From Burkholderia singularis (GTDB taxonomy: Bacteria > Pseudomonadota > Gammaproteobacteria > Burkholderiales > Burkholderiaceae): 64,000 nucleotides of DNA. Position numbers and translations under genes: made by a program. Location of the stretch: contig NZ_FXAN01000106.1 of NCBI RefSeq assembly GCF_900176645.1, positions 85,869 through 149,868 on the forward strand, read 5' to 3'. The notes below the pieces were generated by a model, which saw only the letters and a list, made by a program, of their open reading frames with translations, was not told where the DNA came from and did not search any database. Numbering within the stretch: the first letter of the stretch is position 1; the number at the start of each line of letters is the position of its first letter. Below are positions 27,548 through 35,742 of this stretch, one piece after another.

Positions 27548-27596
27548 AAATTCTCCGCGAGAATTTATGATTCAATGCGCGATTATTGCATTGAAT
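27548..27596. promoter_or_regulatory. Two inverted repeats between the Lrp regulator and phhA
   Basis: First repeat AAATTCTC-CGC-GAGAATTT at 27548-27566, overlapping the ribosome-binding site of the Lrp gene. Second repeat ATTCAATGC-N9-GCATTGAAT at 27570-27596. Both are perfect and AT-rich. Their position fits operators for the Lrp protein controlling both directions. Confidence 0.72.
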
Positions 27597-27694
27597 ATCG
27601 TGAATTCAAAAATTTTGCGCCCAATCCGCGCATAGGCCGCTCTACACTTGCACCTATCGAAACCGAATGAACCGATGCAAGGTCAGCGCCCATC

Positions 27695-28585
27695 ATGTCC
27701 ACCGCCGTCACCGCGAAGCTCAAGGAACAGTTCGACGCGGGTCTCGAAACCCGCGCGGATTTCACGATCGACCAGCCGTTCGGCCGCTACGGCCAAGCCG
27801 ATCACGCGGTATGGCGGCAACTCTACGCGCGTCAGGTCGCGCTCCTTCGCGATCGCGCGTGCGATGCCTTCGTCAGCGGCCTCGCGCGCACCAATTTGCC
27901 CGCCGACCGGGTGCCGCTGTTCGTCGACGTCAACCGCGCGCTGAAGCCCGCGACCGGCTGGCAGATCGTCGCGGTGCCGGGCCTCGTGCCGGACCGCGTG
28001 TTCTTCGAGCACCTCGCAAACCGCCGCTTTCCGGTGACCTGGTGGATGCGCCGTGCCGACCAGCTCGACTATCTGCAAGAACCGGACTGCTTTCATGATC
28101 TATTCGGCCACGTCCCGCTTCTCATCGATCCGGTGTTCGCCGACTACATGCATGCATACGGTCGCACCGCGCTCGCAGCCGCCGACGATCCCTTCGCACT
28201 TACGCTGCTTGCCCGCCTTTACTGGTATACGGTCGAGTTCGGCCTGATCCGTCACGCGGGCGACCGCAGCTTGCGGATCTACGGCGCAGGCATCGTGTCG
28301 AGCAGCGGCGAGACGCACTACAGCCTGGAGAGCGCCGCGCCGAACCGGCTCGGCTTCGATCTGGAGCGCGTGATGCGAACCCGTTACCGAATCGACACGT
28401 TCCAAAAGACATACTTCGTGATCGACGACTTCGCTCAGCTGTTCGCGCTTGCCGACGTGAACGCGCCCGATCTTGCCGCCCGGCTCGCCGGCGCACCTGA
28501 GCATCCGGCGGGCGCGATACTCGACAGTGACCGCGTCATTACGCGCGGTACGGGACAAGGTTGGGCCACGGACCCGGACGTTTGA
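27695..28585 (+). CDS. phhA: Phenylalanine 4-monooxygenase
   Basis: Iron- and tetrahydropterin-dependent hydroxylase of 296 aa converting phenylalanine to tyrosine. The iron ligands are His134 and His139 in PDCFHDLFGHVPLL and Glu181 in YWYTVEFGL. The length matches the single-domain bacterial enzyme without the regulatory ACT domain. It is followed by phhB 82 bp downstream, which recycles its cofactor. Confidence 0.97.
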   Translation: MSTAVTAKLKEQFDAGLETRADFTIDQPFGRYGQADHAVWRQLYARQVALLRDRACDAFVSGLARTNLPADRVPLFVDVNRALKPATGWQIVAVPGLVPDRVFFEHLANRRFPVTWWMRRADQLDYLQEPDCFHDLFGHVPLLIDPVFADYMHAYGRTALAAADDPFALTLLARLYWYTVEFGLIRHAGDRSLRIYGAGIVSSSGETHYSLESAAPNRLGFDLERVMRTRYRIDTFQKTYFVIDDFAQLFALADVNAPDLAARLAGAPEHPAGAILDSDRVITRGTGQGWATDPDV

Positions 28586-28667
28586 GCGCAAATATGAAAG
28601 AATGGCCGGTACGGCGCCCGTCGCGCGACCGCGCGCGGCTGCGCCGCCACCGGACGAGGTAAGAAAA

Positions 28668-28973
28668 ATGGTTCACAAGCTGACATCGGAAGAACGCAAG
28701 ACGCAACTGGAAAACCTGCCTCATTGGGTGGCCGTTCCCGGCCGCGATGCGATTCAGCGCAGCTTCCGCTTCGCCGATTTCAACGAGGCATTCGGCTTCA
28801 TGACGCGCGTGGCAATCAAGGCGCAGGAAATGGACCATCATCCCGAATGGTTCAACGTCTACAACCAGGTCGATATCACGCTGTCGACGCACGACGCGCA
28901 CGGCCTCACCGAGCGCGACATCAAACTCGCGCATTTCATCGAGGAAGCGGGCCGGCACGCAAAGACTGCGTAA
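28668..28973 (+). CDS. phhB: Pterin-4a-carbinolamine dehydratase
   Basis: Small cofactor-recycling enzyme of 101 aa that dehydrates 4a-hydroxytetrahydropterin made by PhhA. The family motif EMDHHPEWFNVYNQVDITLSTHD, with its active-site histidines, is at about residues 56-78. GAGG lies before the ATG at 28668; an open extension upstream is only phhA in another frame. Same operon as phhA. Confidence 0.97.
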   Translation: MVHKLTSEERKTQLENLPHWVAVPGRDAIQRSFRFADFNEAFGFMTRVAIKAQEMDHHPEWFNVYNQVDITLSTHDAHGLTERDIKLAHFIEEAGRHAKTA

Positions 28974-29056
28974 TAATCCGAATAGAGTTTCGAAAACTGG
29001 TTCGTCAACGTAACGCTTTCAACCCGCGTTTTCTATGCTGAATAAAGCGAAAGCCT

Positions 29057-29287
29057 TCAGCTTTCCAAACTGTTTTTAAGGTGAACGTAAGATTCCCAAG
29101 CACTGCGCGCTTTAGGGTCCAATCCCTCCAGTCGCAGTGCACTTTGGCGCTGTACAATCAACAGCGCATACGGTTTGGAAAGCGCGCTGGCCTCTTTGCA
29201 GAGTTCGAGTTCGTCGCCGCTCGACGGCGAGCGGATACGCCAGAAATTGATCGCGGCTTCGAGTTCGTGAATCGAAATATCGGACAT
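29057..29287 (-). CDS. DUF3717 protein of unknown function
   Basis: Short soluble protein of 76 aa (MSDISIHELEAAINFWRIRS at the start, then SPSSGDELELCKEASALSKPYALLIV). This pattern is the DUF3717 family, found in Burkholderiales and with no known role. It has one cysteine (C30), no signal peptide and no membrane helix. It lies alone on the minus strand between phhB and the response regulator. A small hairpin GAAAGC-N5-GCTTTC overlaps its stop and may help end transcription. Confidence 0.82.
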   Translation of the reverse strand: MSDISIHELEAAINFWRIRSPSSGDELELCKEASALSKPYALLIVQRQSALRLEGLDPKARSAWESYVHLKNSLES

Positions 29288-29407
29288 GATCGAGGATTCG
29301 TTGCTGGCGGCTCCGCTTACCGGCCCGCATGCGACGTTTTTCGTGGAAATGGCGTCGTGCTGCCTTGCGTGCCTGAACCGCCAACCTATTGTACTTGAGC
29401 GAATCTC

Positions 29408-30100
29408 ATGCGACTCCTTCTGATTGAAGACGACCGCCCCATCGCACGTGGCATCCAAAGCAGCCTCGAACAAGCGGGCTTCACCGTCGACATGGTTCAC
29501 GACGGCATCTTTGCCGAGCAGGCGCTCGCGCAAAACCGTCACGAGCTTGTGATTCTCGACCTCGGCCTGCCCGGTATCGACGGCATGACGCTCCTGTCGC
29601 GCTTTCGCCAGATCAATCGTCACACGCCCGTAATCGTGCTGACCGCGCGCGACGAGCTGAACGACCGCGTGCAAGGTCTCAATTCCGGCGCCGACGATTA
29701 CATGCTCAAGCCGTTCGAGCCCGCCGAACTCGAAGCGCGCATCCGCGCGGTGATGCGCCGCAGCGGCCCGCACAGCGACATGCCGCGCCCGGAAGTATCG
29801 CTTGGCGGCGTGCGCCTGTCGGGCGTCGATCGCCGCATCTTCAACGACGACAAGCCGCTCGAGTTGTCGCCGCGCGAATTCGCGGTGCTCGAAATGCTGC
29901 TGCTGCGCCACGGGCGCGTCGTCAGCAAGGCGCAATTGCAGGATCACCTGACGCATTTCGGCGGCGATCTCGGCGACACCGCGATCGAAGTTTACGTGCA
30001 CCGGGTCCGCAAGAAGCTCGAACAATGCCGGGTCGAAATCGTGACCGTGCGGGGCTTCGGTTATCTGTTGCAGGAAATTCGCCAGACTGCGAGCGTTTGA
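29408..30100 (+). CDS. OmpR-family response regulator
   Basis: Two-component response regulator of 230 aa. Receiver domain about 1-115 with the phosphorylated Asp51 in LVILDLGLPG, the acidic pocket EDD (7-9), Thr in LTARD and Lys in LKPFE; the C-terminal winged helix (about 130-225) has the OmpR signature DTAIEVYVHRVRKKL. Of the QseB/PmrA/TctD type. The cognate kinase gene follows after 101 bp. Confidence 0.95.
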   Translation: MRLLLIEDDRPIARGIQSSLEQAGFTVDMVHDGIFAEQALAQNRHELVILDLGLPGIDGMTLLSRFRQINRHTPVIVLTARDELNDRVQGLNSGADDYMLKPFEPAELEARIRAVMRRSGPHSDMPRPEVSLGGVRLSGVDRRIFNDDKPLELSPREFAVLEMLLLRHGRVVSKAQLQDHLTHFGGDLGDTAIEVYVHRVRKKLEQCRVEIVTVRGFGYLLQEIRQTASV

Positions 30101-30160
30101 ACGCTTGTCTGACACCTCACCGCTTGCGCGGCCACGCGCGGTGATCCTCCGCCCTGCCCG

Positions 30161-30180
30161 CGCCGCTTCGCGAAGCGGCG
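30161..30180. repeat. Perfect 20-bp palindrome between response regulator and kinase genes
   Basis: CGCCGCTTCG followed by its exact reverse complement. It directly follows a second short inverted repeat CACCGC-N14-GCGGTG (30118-30143). In RNA both would fold into GC-rich hairpins between the two genes; neither has a U-run, so they look more like RNA-stability or processing structures than terminators. Confidence 0.7.
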
Positions 30181-30201
30181 CTCTTCTCATGCTTTTGCGC
30201 G

Positions 30202-31692
30202 ATGTCCGCTGAACCGGCCGTGCCGACCAGTCTGCGCCGCACCTTGCTGCGGCGCCTCGCCGCGCCGCTATCGATGCTCGCATTGATGAGCGGCCTCATC
30301 GCATACTGGCTCGCGTGGCAATACACGCAGCACGTCGTCGACCGTTCGCTTGCCGATCTCGCCACGGCGATCTCGAAACAGATCCAGATCGCAGGCCCGG
30401 ACGCGCCGTTCACGGTTCCGCCGCTCGCGCAAGCGATGTTTTCCGATCCCAACGAGCAGTTGATCTACCGGATCAGCGACGGCGAGCACGAACTCGCCGG
30501 CGATCCGAAGCTACCGCTACAGGGCACGAGCGTGCGCCGGATGCATATTGCGTATGTGTTCGAGGCCGACTACGACAACCAGGCGGTGCGTGTCGCCCAG
30601 ATCCGTGTCGAACAACCGTTGGAAGGCGGCAATCCAATGCTCGTCGAGGTCGCGCAGCCGGTTCGTTACCGTTACCGGATCGCAGCCGAGTTCCTTGTCG
30701 CGATCATGATGCCGTTGCTGCTGCTGCTGCTCGCCGGTTGGGGAATCGTATGGCGCGTCGTCAATCAGCAGCTCGGCCCGCTCACGCATCTGGCCGATTC
30801 GCTGAACCGCCAAACGCATACGTCGCTCGAGCCCGTCGACGAAACCGAGGTGCCGCTCGAAATTCAGCCGCTCACGAACGCGATGAACGCCCTGCTCGGC
30901 CGTCTGAAAACCGCGCTCGACGCCCAGCGCAAGTTCATTGCCGACGCCGCGCACCAGTTGCGCACACCGCTCACCGCAATCAAATTGCACGCCGAGCAGG
31001 CTGCCGTCGCGCGCGAGCCGCAACAGGCGCTCAACGCGGTGCGTGAGCTGCGCTCGGCCGCTGACCGCGCGGTGCGGTTGTCGAATCAGCTTCTGTCACT
31101 TGCGCGCGCGGAGCCGGGCGAACAGGCTGCGCGCTTCGTCGATGTCGATCTCGCCGGCCTCGCGTTCGAGACCGGCGCCGAATGGGTGCCGCGCGCCCTC
31201 GCCGCGCATGTCGATTTCGGCTTCCAGCGCGGCGACGGTCGTGCCGACGACGAGCCGCTGGTCATTCGCGGCAATCCGGTGCTGCTGCGCGAAGTGATCG
31301 CCAATCTGCTCGATAACGCGTTGAAATACGTGCCGCTCTCACGGCCGGCAGGCGCGCGGATCACCGTCAACGTCTCGCGGATCGAACGCGGCGGCGACAA
31401 GCCAGCCGCGGAGATCGTCGTCGAAGACAACGGCCCCGGTGTGCCGGCCGGCCAGCAAGCCGATCTCTTCAAACGCTTTTTCCGTGGCGATGCGCAAAAC
31501 GGAGGCGGTGTCGAATCGGGCGCGGGACTCGGTCTTGCGATCGTTCACGACATCGTCGCGATGCATGGAGGAACCGTTTCGTATGCGGACGCCGCCGGCG
31601 GCGGCTCGCGCTTCATCGTGCGCGTACCGCTTGCCGCAACGCCATCCGTGCCGTCGCCGCATGTTTCGGAATCGCCGGCGGCTTCCGTTTGA
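30202..31692 (+). CDS. Sensor histidine kinase of the two-component system
   Basis: Membrane kinase of 496 aa. Two membrane helices (about 20-38 and 162-186) frame a periplasmic sensor region of about 120 residues of the TctE/QseC type. A HAMP-like linker is followed by the H-box FIADAAHQLRTPLTAI with His251, N-box NLLDNALKYV, and G-boxes VEDNGPGVP and GAGLGLAIV. It follows its response regulator. The stimulus cannot be inferred. Confidence 0.95.
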   Translation: MSAEPAVPTSLRRTLLRRLAAPLSMLALMSGLIAYWLAWQYTQHVVDRSLADLATAISKQIQIAGPDAPFTVPPLAQAMFSDPNEQLIYRISDGEHELAGDPKLPLQGTSVRRMHIAYVFEADYDNQAVRVAQIRVEQPLEGGNPMLVEVAQPVRYRYRIAAEFLVAIMMPLLLLLLAGWGIVWRVVNQQLGPLTHLADSLNRQTHTSLEPVDETEVPLEIQPLTNAMNALLGRLKTALDAQRKFIADAAHQLRTPLTAIKLHAEQAAVAREPQQALNAVRELRSAADRAVRLSNQLLSLARAEPGEQAARFVDVDLAGLAFETGAEWVPRALAAHVDFGFQRGDGRADDEPLVIRGNPVLLREVIANLLDNALKYVPLSRPAGARITVNVSRIERGGDKPAAEIVVEDNGPGVPAGQQADLFKRFFRGDAQNGGGVESGAGLGLAIVHDIVAMHGGTVSYADAAGGGSRFIVRVPLAATPSVPSPHVSESPAASV

Positions 31693-31804
31693 GCCGTTCG
31701 ACCACACGAAGGCCAGCCTGGCACAAACATGAAAACGCCCGCGCGGCGGCCAGCCCATCAGGTTGCACACGATTGCGCCGGCCGCCCGCAACCGTCTTCG
31801 CGTA

Positions 31805-32320
31805 TCACGCCTTCTTTTTCTTCTTGTCCTTGCCGCCCTTCTTCGCCTTCTTCTTTTTCTTGCCGCTGTCGTCTTCCACTGCTGCGAGCAGCGTGCCTCG
31901 GCACGTCGGCGCACCGCAATGGCACGCATATTCACGCTTGAGCTTCTTCGTCAGGCGTGCGTCGATCACCAGTCCGTAGTCGTAGAACAGTTCCTCTTCC
32001 TCGCTGATGTCGCGCAACGCGCGAATGAACACCCGCCCGTCGATCTCCTCAGCCTCGCAGTTCGGCGCGCACGAGTGATTGATCCAGCGCGCGCTGTTGC
32101 CGTTGATCTTGCCGTCGATCACGCCGCCGTTGTCGAGTGCGAAGTAGAACGTATGATTCGGCTGATCCGGATCGTGCGGATGACGCCGCAGCGCCTCTTT
32201 CCACGAGATTCGTTCGCCCTTGTATTCGACCACGCGCTCCCCCGACTTGATCGGTACTGCGGCGAATACGCCCTTGCCGTGAACGCCGGAGAGGCGCACC
32301 ACGATCCTGCGTGAACTCAT
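31805..32320 (-). CDS. SET-domain lysine methyltransferase-like protein
   Basis: Stand-alone SET domain of 171 aa. Visible motifs: GKG (15-17), RWINHSCAPNC (78-88) forming the SAM pocket and pseudoknot, EELFYDYG (109-116) with the catalytic tyrosine, and a post-SET zinc site CHCGAPTC (133-140) that with Cys88 makes a four-cysteine cluster. The C-terminus is a very lysine-rich tail (154-170). The ATG at 32320 has AAGGA upstream. SET proteins are mainly eukaryotic; bacterial ones modify bacterial or host proteins. No signal peptide is seen. Target unknown. Confidence 0.9.
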   Translation of the reverse strand: MSSRRIVVRLSGVHGKGVFAAVPIKSGERVVEYKGERISWKEALRRHPHDPDQPNHTFYFALDNGGVIDGKINGNSARWINHSCAPNCEAEEIDGRVFIRALRDISEEEELFYDYGLVIDARLTKKLKREYACHCGAPTCRGTLLAAVEDDSGKKKKKAKKGGKDKKKKKA

Positions 32321-32540
32321 CGAACGAATCCTTTGTGAGATAAGCTGAAATTGAAGCGATGCTCCGACACGGCAACGGGCCGCGCCGGTTCGCCCGCCCG
32401 CGCACCGTGCACGCGCTGCGCACACCGGCGAGCGGCGAATCATCGAATGCTACACGGTCAGGATTGCATCGTTCAACTCGAATGGAAATGCAATGCGCAT
32501 CAATCGTTCGGCGCGGCGGCGATCGGCCGTTCGCCGCGCG

Positions 32541-33653
32541 TCAACGCTGCCCGAACGGCGCCTCGCCAAACAGCATCTTTTGATCGCGCGGTTGCGAGCG
32601 CCAGTATTGCGGCGGCGCGTCGACCGTCGCGCCGAGCTTGGCCGCCGCGTGCCAGGGCCAGCGCGGATCGTAAAGCATCCCGCGCGCCATCGCGACAAAA
32701 TCGGCATCGCCCGTTTCAATCAGCCGATTTGCATGTTCGGGCTCCGAAATAAGGCCGACCGCGATCGTCGGCAAACCAACCGCGTGCCTGACGGCCTGCG
32801 CAAACGGCACCTGATAACCGGGCGACAGCGGAATCTTCTGCCGCGGCGACACGCCGCCCGATGACACGTCAATCCAATCGCATCCATGCTTTTTCAGTTC
32901 GTGCGCGAACGCAATCGTATCGTCAAGTTCCCAACCGCCCGGCACCCAGTCGGTCGCGGAGACTCGCACACCGACCGGACGGTCTTGCGGAAACGCCGCG
33001 CGTACGATATCGAAGATCTCAAGCGCAAAGCGCATCCGGTTTTCGCGCGAGCCGCCGTAGGCATCGGTGCGCTGATTCGCAAGCGGTGAAAGAAACTGGT
33101 GCAGCAGATAGCCATGCGCCGCATGAACTTCGATTGCATCGATGCCAAGACGCGCCGCGCGCCGCGCGGCCGCATCGAACGCACGTCGAATGCGCTCGAG
33201 CCCTGTCGCATCGAGCACGTGCGGGGGCGGCTCGTCTTCACGATGAGCCAGCCCGGACGGTGCGAATGGCCGCCAGCCGCCGGCTTCGGGCGCAATGAGC
33301 TTGCCGCCGTTCCACGGCACGTCGCTCGACGCCTTGCGGCCCGCATGCGACAGTTGGATCGCGACGCGAATCGGTGAATAGCGGCGGATCGCCGCCAACA
33401 CGGGTTCGAGTGCCGCTTCGGTTGCGTCGTCCCACAAACCGAGATCGGCCGGGGAAATGCGGCCGTCCGGTTCGACCGCCGTCGCCTCGAGACACAACAT
33501 TGCCGCGCCCGACAGCGCAAGGTGGCCGAGATGGATGAGGTGCCACGCGCCGGCCCTGCCATGCTCGGCCGAGTATTGGCACATCGGCGAGATCACGATG
33601 CGATTGGCAAGCGTCACGCCGCGCAGCGTGAATGGAGAAAACAAGGCGCTCAT
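32541..33653 (-). CDS. NADH:flavin oxidoreductase, Old Yellow Enzyme (YqjM/XenA type)
   Basis: FMN-dependent ene-reductase of 370 aa with a TIM-barrel fold. The ISPMCQYSAEHG segment, carrying the flavin-tuning cysteine (about residue 25), marks the thermophilic-like YqjM/XenA class. QLSHAGRKAS and the barrel signature VHAAHGYLLHQFLSPLANQRTDAYGGS are intact. Probably reduces activated alkenes or xenobiotics; the physiological substrate is unknown. It is downstream of the amidotransferase gene on the same strand, 174 bp away. Confidence 0.93.
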   Translation of the reverse strand: MSALFSPFTLRGVTLANRIVISPMCQYSAEHGRAGAWHLIHLGHLALSGAAMLCLEATAVEPDGRISPADLGLWDDATEAALEPVLAAIRRYSPIRVAIQLSHAGRKASSDVPWNGGKLIAPEAGGWRPFAPSGLAHREDEPPPHVLDATGLERIRRAFDAAARRAARLGIDAIEVHAAHGYLLHQFLSPLANQRTDAYGGSRENRMRFALEIFDIVRAAFPQDRPVGVRVSATDWVPGGWELDDTIAFAHELKKHGCDWIDVSSGGVSPRQKIPLSPGYQVPFAQAVRHAVGLPTIAVGLISEPEHANRLIETGDADFVAMARGMLYDPRWPWHAAAKLGATVDAPPQYWRSQPRDQKMLFGEAPFGQR

Positions 33654-33827
33654 CGAATGGCCGCTCGCGAAATAGAGAACCCGATGAGATTAGCATGCGC
33701 TCAAACGGCTTGCCGGCCGCGACGCGGCAATGAACGGCGTGCGTGACAAGCGATGGGACACGCCAATCGGCGTGATTTCGTACTGCCTACATTGGCATTG
33801 GCGAGAACCGGCGGTCCGGCTACCTCG

Positions 33828-34538
33828 TCACAACCCGACTGAATCGAGCCACTCGCCAAACATCTTATGCGCCGCGCGTTCGAGCGTCGGTCCCAGTTGC
33901 GCCGCTGCTTCGCGCAAACGTTTGATATCGGTTCCAGGCGTAGCCGCGATCTCAGCGGCATGGCCGATCAGCCAAAGCTCGAAATGATCCACCCGGATTT
34001 CCGGATGACACTGCAGCGCGAGCACAGACGTGCCCCACGAGAAAGCCTGGTTGCGGCACGCCGGCGTCGATGCAAGATGAACCGCGCCTGCCGGCAGATC
34101 GAACGTGTCGCCATGCCAATGCAGCATCGACGTCAACGCACCGTCAACATGGCGCAGCGGCGACGCACGCCCCGCCTCCGTCAGCGCAAGCGGTGTCCAG
34201 CCGATCTCCTTGTGCGCCGCCGGATACACGTGTGCGCCAAGCGCGCGCGCGATCAACTGCGCACCGAGACACACGCCGAGCGTCGGCAATCCGGCATCGA
34301 TGCGTTTGCCGATCAACTCGGCCAGCACACGGGTTGTCGGATACCGCGCATCGTCGTATGCGCCGATCGGCCCGCCGAGCACGACCAGCAGCGACGGCTC
34401 GAGCGCGTCGAGCGCCTCGATGCGCATGCTGCCGACGTCGACATATCGCACCCGGCGGCCGCGCTCGCCGAGCCCCCGTTCAAAACTGCCGAGATCCTCG
34501 AAATGCACGTGACGAACAGCAACGACTTCACCCTTCAT
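33828..34538 (-). CDS. Class I glutamine amidotransferase-like protein
   Basis: Single GATase1 domain of 236 aa. The nucleophile elbow GVCLGAQLIARALG holds Cys (about residue 95) and the catalytic histidine and glutamate are in LQCHPEIR. It lacks any synthetase domain, so it is not GuaA; the family (GuaA-like, YfeJ/YLR126C type) includes enzymes acting on gamma-glutamyl compounds. GGAGG precedes the ATG. It starts after MarR (44 bp), so the two may share a transcript. Confidence 0.88.
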   Translation of the reverse strand: MKGEVVAVRHVHFEDLGSFERGLGERGRRVRYVDVGSMRIEALDALEPSLLVVLGGPIGAYDDARYPTTRVLAELIGKRIDAGLPTLGVCLGAQLIARALGAHVYPAAHKEIGWTPLALTEAGRASPLRHVDGALTSMLHWHGDTFDLPAGAVHLASTPACRNQAFSWGTSVLALQCHPEIRVDHFELWLIGHAAEIAATPGTDIKRLREAAAQLGPTLERAAHKMFGEWLDSVGL

Positions 34539-34581
34539 CAGAGGCCTCCGGCTCGAACGGTATTGCGCTCGGCGCGCAGCA

Positions 34582-35223
34582 TCAGGCCTGCGCGAAAATC
34601 TTCCAGGTCTTTTTCTGCGTTGCGACGTCCGCTTCCTCGTGCACCGTGCAATCGAGGCGCAAATCGGCGTCGGTCATCATCAGATCGAGCAGCGAGCAAC
34701 GATATCCGAGCTTGCGCCCCTGCTTGCCCGGTTGGAAGTGCTTGCAAGTCACGCACATTCGATGCGGCGGAATATCGCCGTTGATTTGCAGCTCGCGCAA
34801 TGTTTTCAGCAAAGTGCGATACAGCAAGCCTTGCTCGTCACTGCCGAGCGCGCCAATCGCCTTTGACAGAAAGTCCGGCCACTGCAGCGCTTTTTTTGCC
34901 GCCGTGCGGCCGCGCGCGCTCAAGCGCACGGCGAGCGCACGGCCATCGTCGAGCGCTCGACGCTTTTCGACGAGCCCCTTGTGCTCGAGCGTGCTTACCG
35001 CGTCGCTCGTCGTCGCCGCGGTCAATTGCGTTTCACGCGCGATCTCACCGAGACGCATCGGCCCCTTGCGCTGCAAAAGCAGCACAAGGATTTCACCTTG
35101 TGTTGGCGTCAGCCCCGCGCCTTCCGCCCAATCCCAGGCCTGGCTACGCATGGCCGTGCCCAACCGCAACAGACTGTGGGTCACGCGCCCCGCAGCCTGA
35201 TTCCCGTAAACACCTTCGCTCAT
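34582..35223 (-). CDS. MarR-family regulator with a C-terminal four-cysteine tail
   Basis: Regulator of 213 aa. The winged helix domain spans about 15-140 (PTQGEILVLLLQRKGPMRLGEIARE, then TAATTSDAVSTLEHKGLVEKRR). Beyond the usual MarR length there is a tail with Cys157, Cys160, Cys176 and Cys192 (C-X2-C-X15-C-X15-C), which looks like a metal or Fe-S site. The ATG at 35223 was chosen because it yields the normal domain start; the ribosome-binding site is weak. It is followed by the amidotransferase and the Old Yellow Enzyme, which it may control. Confidence 0.88.
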   Translation of the reverse strand: MSEGVYGNQAAGRVTHSLLRLGTAMRSQAWDWAEGAGLTPTQGEILVLLLQRKGPMRLGEIARETQLTAATTSDAVSTLEHKGLVEKRRALDDGRALAVRLSARGRTAAKKALQWPDFLSKAIGALGSDEQGLLYRTLLKTLRELQINGDIPPHRMCVTCKHFQPGKQGRKLGYRCSLLDLMMTDADLRLDCTVHEEADVATQKKTWKIFAQA

Positions 35224-35742
35224 AGTCTTTTCGCTGTTGCCGGCCGTCTTCTTGAGGCGGCCGTTTGTGGGGAGACCAGGTCTCGGTCTCTGACTCAAAA
35301 AAACGGCGCGCCAGAACAGCGCGTCCGCCATGTTCGCCGCGAGGCACACGCTGCGAACCTGTACGCGGCTTCGGCTCCCGTCGGAGCCAACCTCCACGAA
35401 GCTGACATTCTAAGCGAGAGCGGAAAATCGCACAGCTAAGTTATCCCACTCAACCTGTGAACAACCGCTGAATAACAACTCGAACTGACTGTGCACCACT
35501 TCTTGACAACCCGGCTACCGACTGCGCATGGCCTCTTTCCATCCCGAACCATTCTCTGGCATCCCTTGTCCGATCCGCATTGTTGTCCAGTTCACAGGTC
35601 TTTGACTTTGCGGTGAAATCGAAGGTTATCCACAGAACTGCCCGGTGCTTGTTAACTATTACTACGTTTACATACGGTATACGGCTTAGTAAACCTACAC
35701 CCGCCCGCACCGATCGTGTCCTCGATCAGAAAAACTGTTTTT
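35224..35742. other. Gene-free gap with a perfect DnaA box
   Basis: 519 bp without a credible gene between marR and ybdK. It holds a perfect DnaA box TTATCCACA at 35626-35634 and weaker matches at 35456-35464 (TTGTTCACA on the minus strand, 8 of 9) and 35490-35498 (7 of 9). An AT-rich block follows the perfect box (35651-35697). It also must hold the marR promoter. Confidence 0.6.

Noticed and set aside
29049..29065. Small hairpin at the DUF3717 stop as a terminator
   Set aside because: Stem of six pairs and no proper U-run in either direction; not listed as a separate terminator.
29288..30283. Long upstream extension of the DUF3717 frame
   Set aside because: It runs antisense to the response regulator; only the last 76 codons match a real family with its own start.
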